Shown here: one piece after another, positions 53,868 through 54,454 of the stretch
Position numbering within the stretch: the first letter of the stretch is position 1
Layout of the letters: every line of letters starts with the position of its first letter
Assembly: GCA_025356395.1 (NCBI GenBank)
Contig: JANXTA010000022.1
Span: forward strand, 1-54,454
DNA from: Betaproteobacteria bacterium
GTDB taxonomy: Bacteria > Pseudomonadota > Gammaproteobacteria > Burkholderiales > Burkholderiaceae_D
Reading direction: 5' to 3'
DNA length: 54,454 nucleotides
The notes under the pieces: model-generated
The model's input: the letters and a program-made list of their open reading frames with translations, nothing else
Database searches by the model: none
Told to the model about the DNA's origin: nothing
Program-made: the position numbers and the translations under genes

Positions 53868-54454
53868 ACCAGATGCGCATCGGCCCCAGGCTCGCCTCGA
53901 CCGCGGACGCGACAGATAGCAGGTCGTGGTCGTGCAACGCGGGGGCGAACAGCATCAGCCCCACTGGCGCGTCACCGACACGATGGATCGGCAAGGTGAT
54001 GGCGCAGCCGTCCAGCGTGTTGACGATAGCCGGGTTGCGAAGGACCGCGAGGTTGGTCTCGCCGTAGATCGCGTCGTCACTTTCGAGCGCGGCGAGCGGC
54101 GGTGGGACGCGCGCGACCGTGGGTGCGATCCACGCGTCGTAGCCGGCGAACGACGCATCGAATGCAAGGGTCAACGAGCGCCGCGCATGGCCTGCATCGA
54201 AATAGTCGGCGAGCGTCACCGTCGCACCGCGGCGGATCCGGGCCACCACGCGCGGGTCGTAGTCCGCCTCGCGGGTCTCGAGTACAACGCGGTGCAGATG
54301 CCAGGCCTCGGCCGCGGCGAACCCGCCACGGGCGTTGATCGTGTCCATCAGGTGGATCGCCGCGAAGCGGATTGGCACGATGGCCGCGCCGGCCGCCGAC
54401 AGGGCCGCGACCGCGCGATCGAAGGTTCGCGCGACGGCCTCGTCGAGCTCGTCG
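53866..54454 (-). CDS. Amidase, C-terminal part (cut by window edge)
   Basis: The frame is open to the window edge and gives the last 195 or so residues of an amidase-signature-family enzyme. The visible part has YDAWIAPTVARVPPPL, typical of the late amidase core (the YD...PT turn), and NTLDGCAITLPI with the conserved N-x-x-G-x-P-A/I-like segment, then VGLMLFAPALHDHDLLSVASAVE. The Ser-Ser-Lys catalytic triad is outside the window. AtzF/GatA-like amide hydrolysis is expected. Convergent with the methyltransferase. Confidence 0.8.
   Translation of the reverse strand, partial: DELDEAVARTFDRAVAALSAAGAAIVPIRFAAIHLMDTINARGGFAAAEAWHLHRVVLETREADYDPRVVARIRRGATVTLADYFDAGHARRSLTLAFDASFAGYDAWIAPTVARVPPPLAALESDDAIYGETNLAVLRNPAIVNTLDGCAITLPIHRVGDAPVGLMLFAPALHDHDLLSVASAVEASLGPMRIW

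Overview
The window looks like chromosomal DNA from a high-GC betaproteobacterium, most likely Burkholderiales. The reasons are the gene order cytochrome c4 / engB / hemB, the run FmdB - DUF502 - aspS - nudB - EEP phosphatase - clsB, a metal-site-variant HemB, and a non-discriminating type AspRS. Codon use is strongly G/C-ending almost throughout. No rRNA, tRNA, CRISPR array, complete insertion sequence or replication origin was seen.

Layout. 1-5.7 kb: a kdp potassium-pump operon on the minus strand (a 30-residue membrane ORF, kdpF, kdpA, kdpB, kdpC) followed by a TorF-type porin. 5.8-8.6 kb: cytochrome c4 diverges from engB and hemB, with a candidate anti-Shine-Dalgarno small RNA on the minus strand between the last two. 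8.7-13.3 kb: a lipoprotein esterase, uvrA and ssb. 13.4-17.3 kb: a histidine kinase, a NarL-type regulator, a lone receiver protein and small stress proteins (DUF1328, CsbD-like). 17.4-23.3 kb: FmdB, DUF502, aspS, nudB, an EEP phosphatase and clsB.

23.3-33.7 kb holds the four-enzyme ligase-associated DNA repair set: MBL-fold exonuclease, ATP-dependent ligase, Lhr-type helicase and PdeM phosphoesterase. It is interleaved with an antiparallel GGDEF gene, a DUF429 protein fused into the operon by ATGA overlaps at both ends, a SAF-domain oxidoreductase and an Hsp15-like gene. 33.8-34.8 kb is a probable excisionase-like antitoxin plus PIN toxin pair. 35-39.2 kb (minus) has a sirtuin, an ArsB/SLC13-type transporter, a metallophosphoesterase that has lost its catalytic centre, and an MFS pseudogene with one nonsense codon and two frameshifts.

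39.6-44 kb (minus) is an extracytosolic flavinylation/iron-reduction module: PepSY-like membrane protein, DUF2271 with a visible FMN attachment motif, DUF4198, ApbE and a membrane flavoprotein reductase, preceded by a Fur-like box. 44.1-53.8 kb is a TetR-controlled beta-oxidation operon: acyl-CoA dehydrogenase, FadN-type bifunctional enzyme, thioesterase, thiolase, CMD-family protein, partial hotdog protein, enoyl-CoA hydratase and methyltransferase. A family of GC-rich palindromic repeats has spread through this operon. Two copies in inverted orientation flank a DUF559 nuclease gene, two form a short element with no gene, and one lies inside the coding sequence of the bifunctional enzyme. This DUF559/palindrome arrangement is the best candidate here for an undescribed mobile system. 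The window ends inside an amidase gene.
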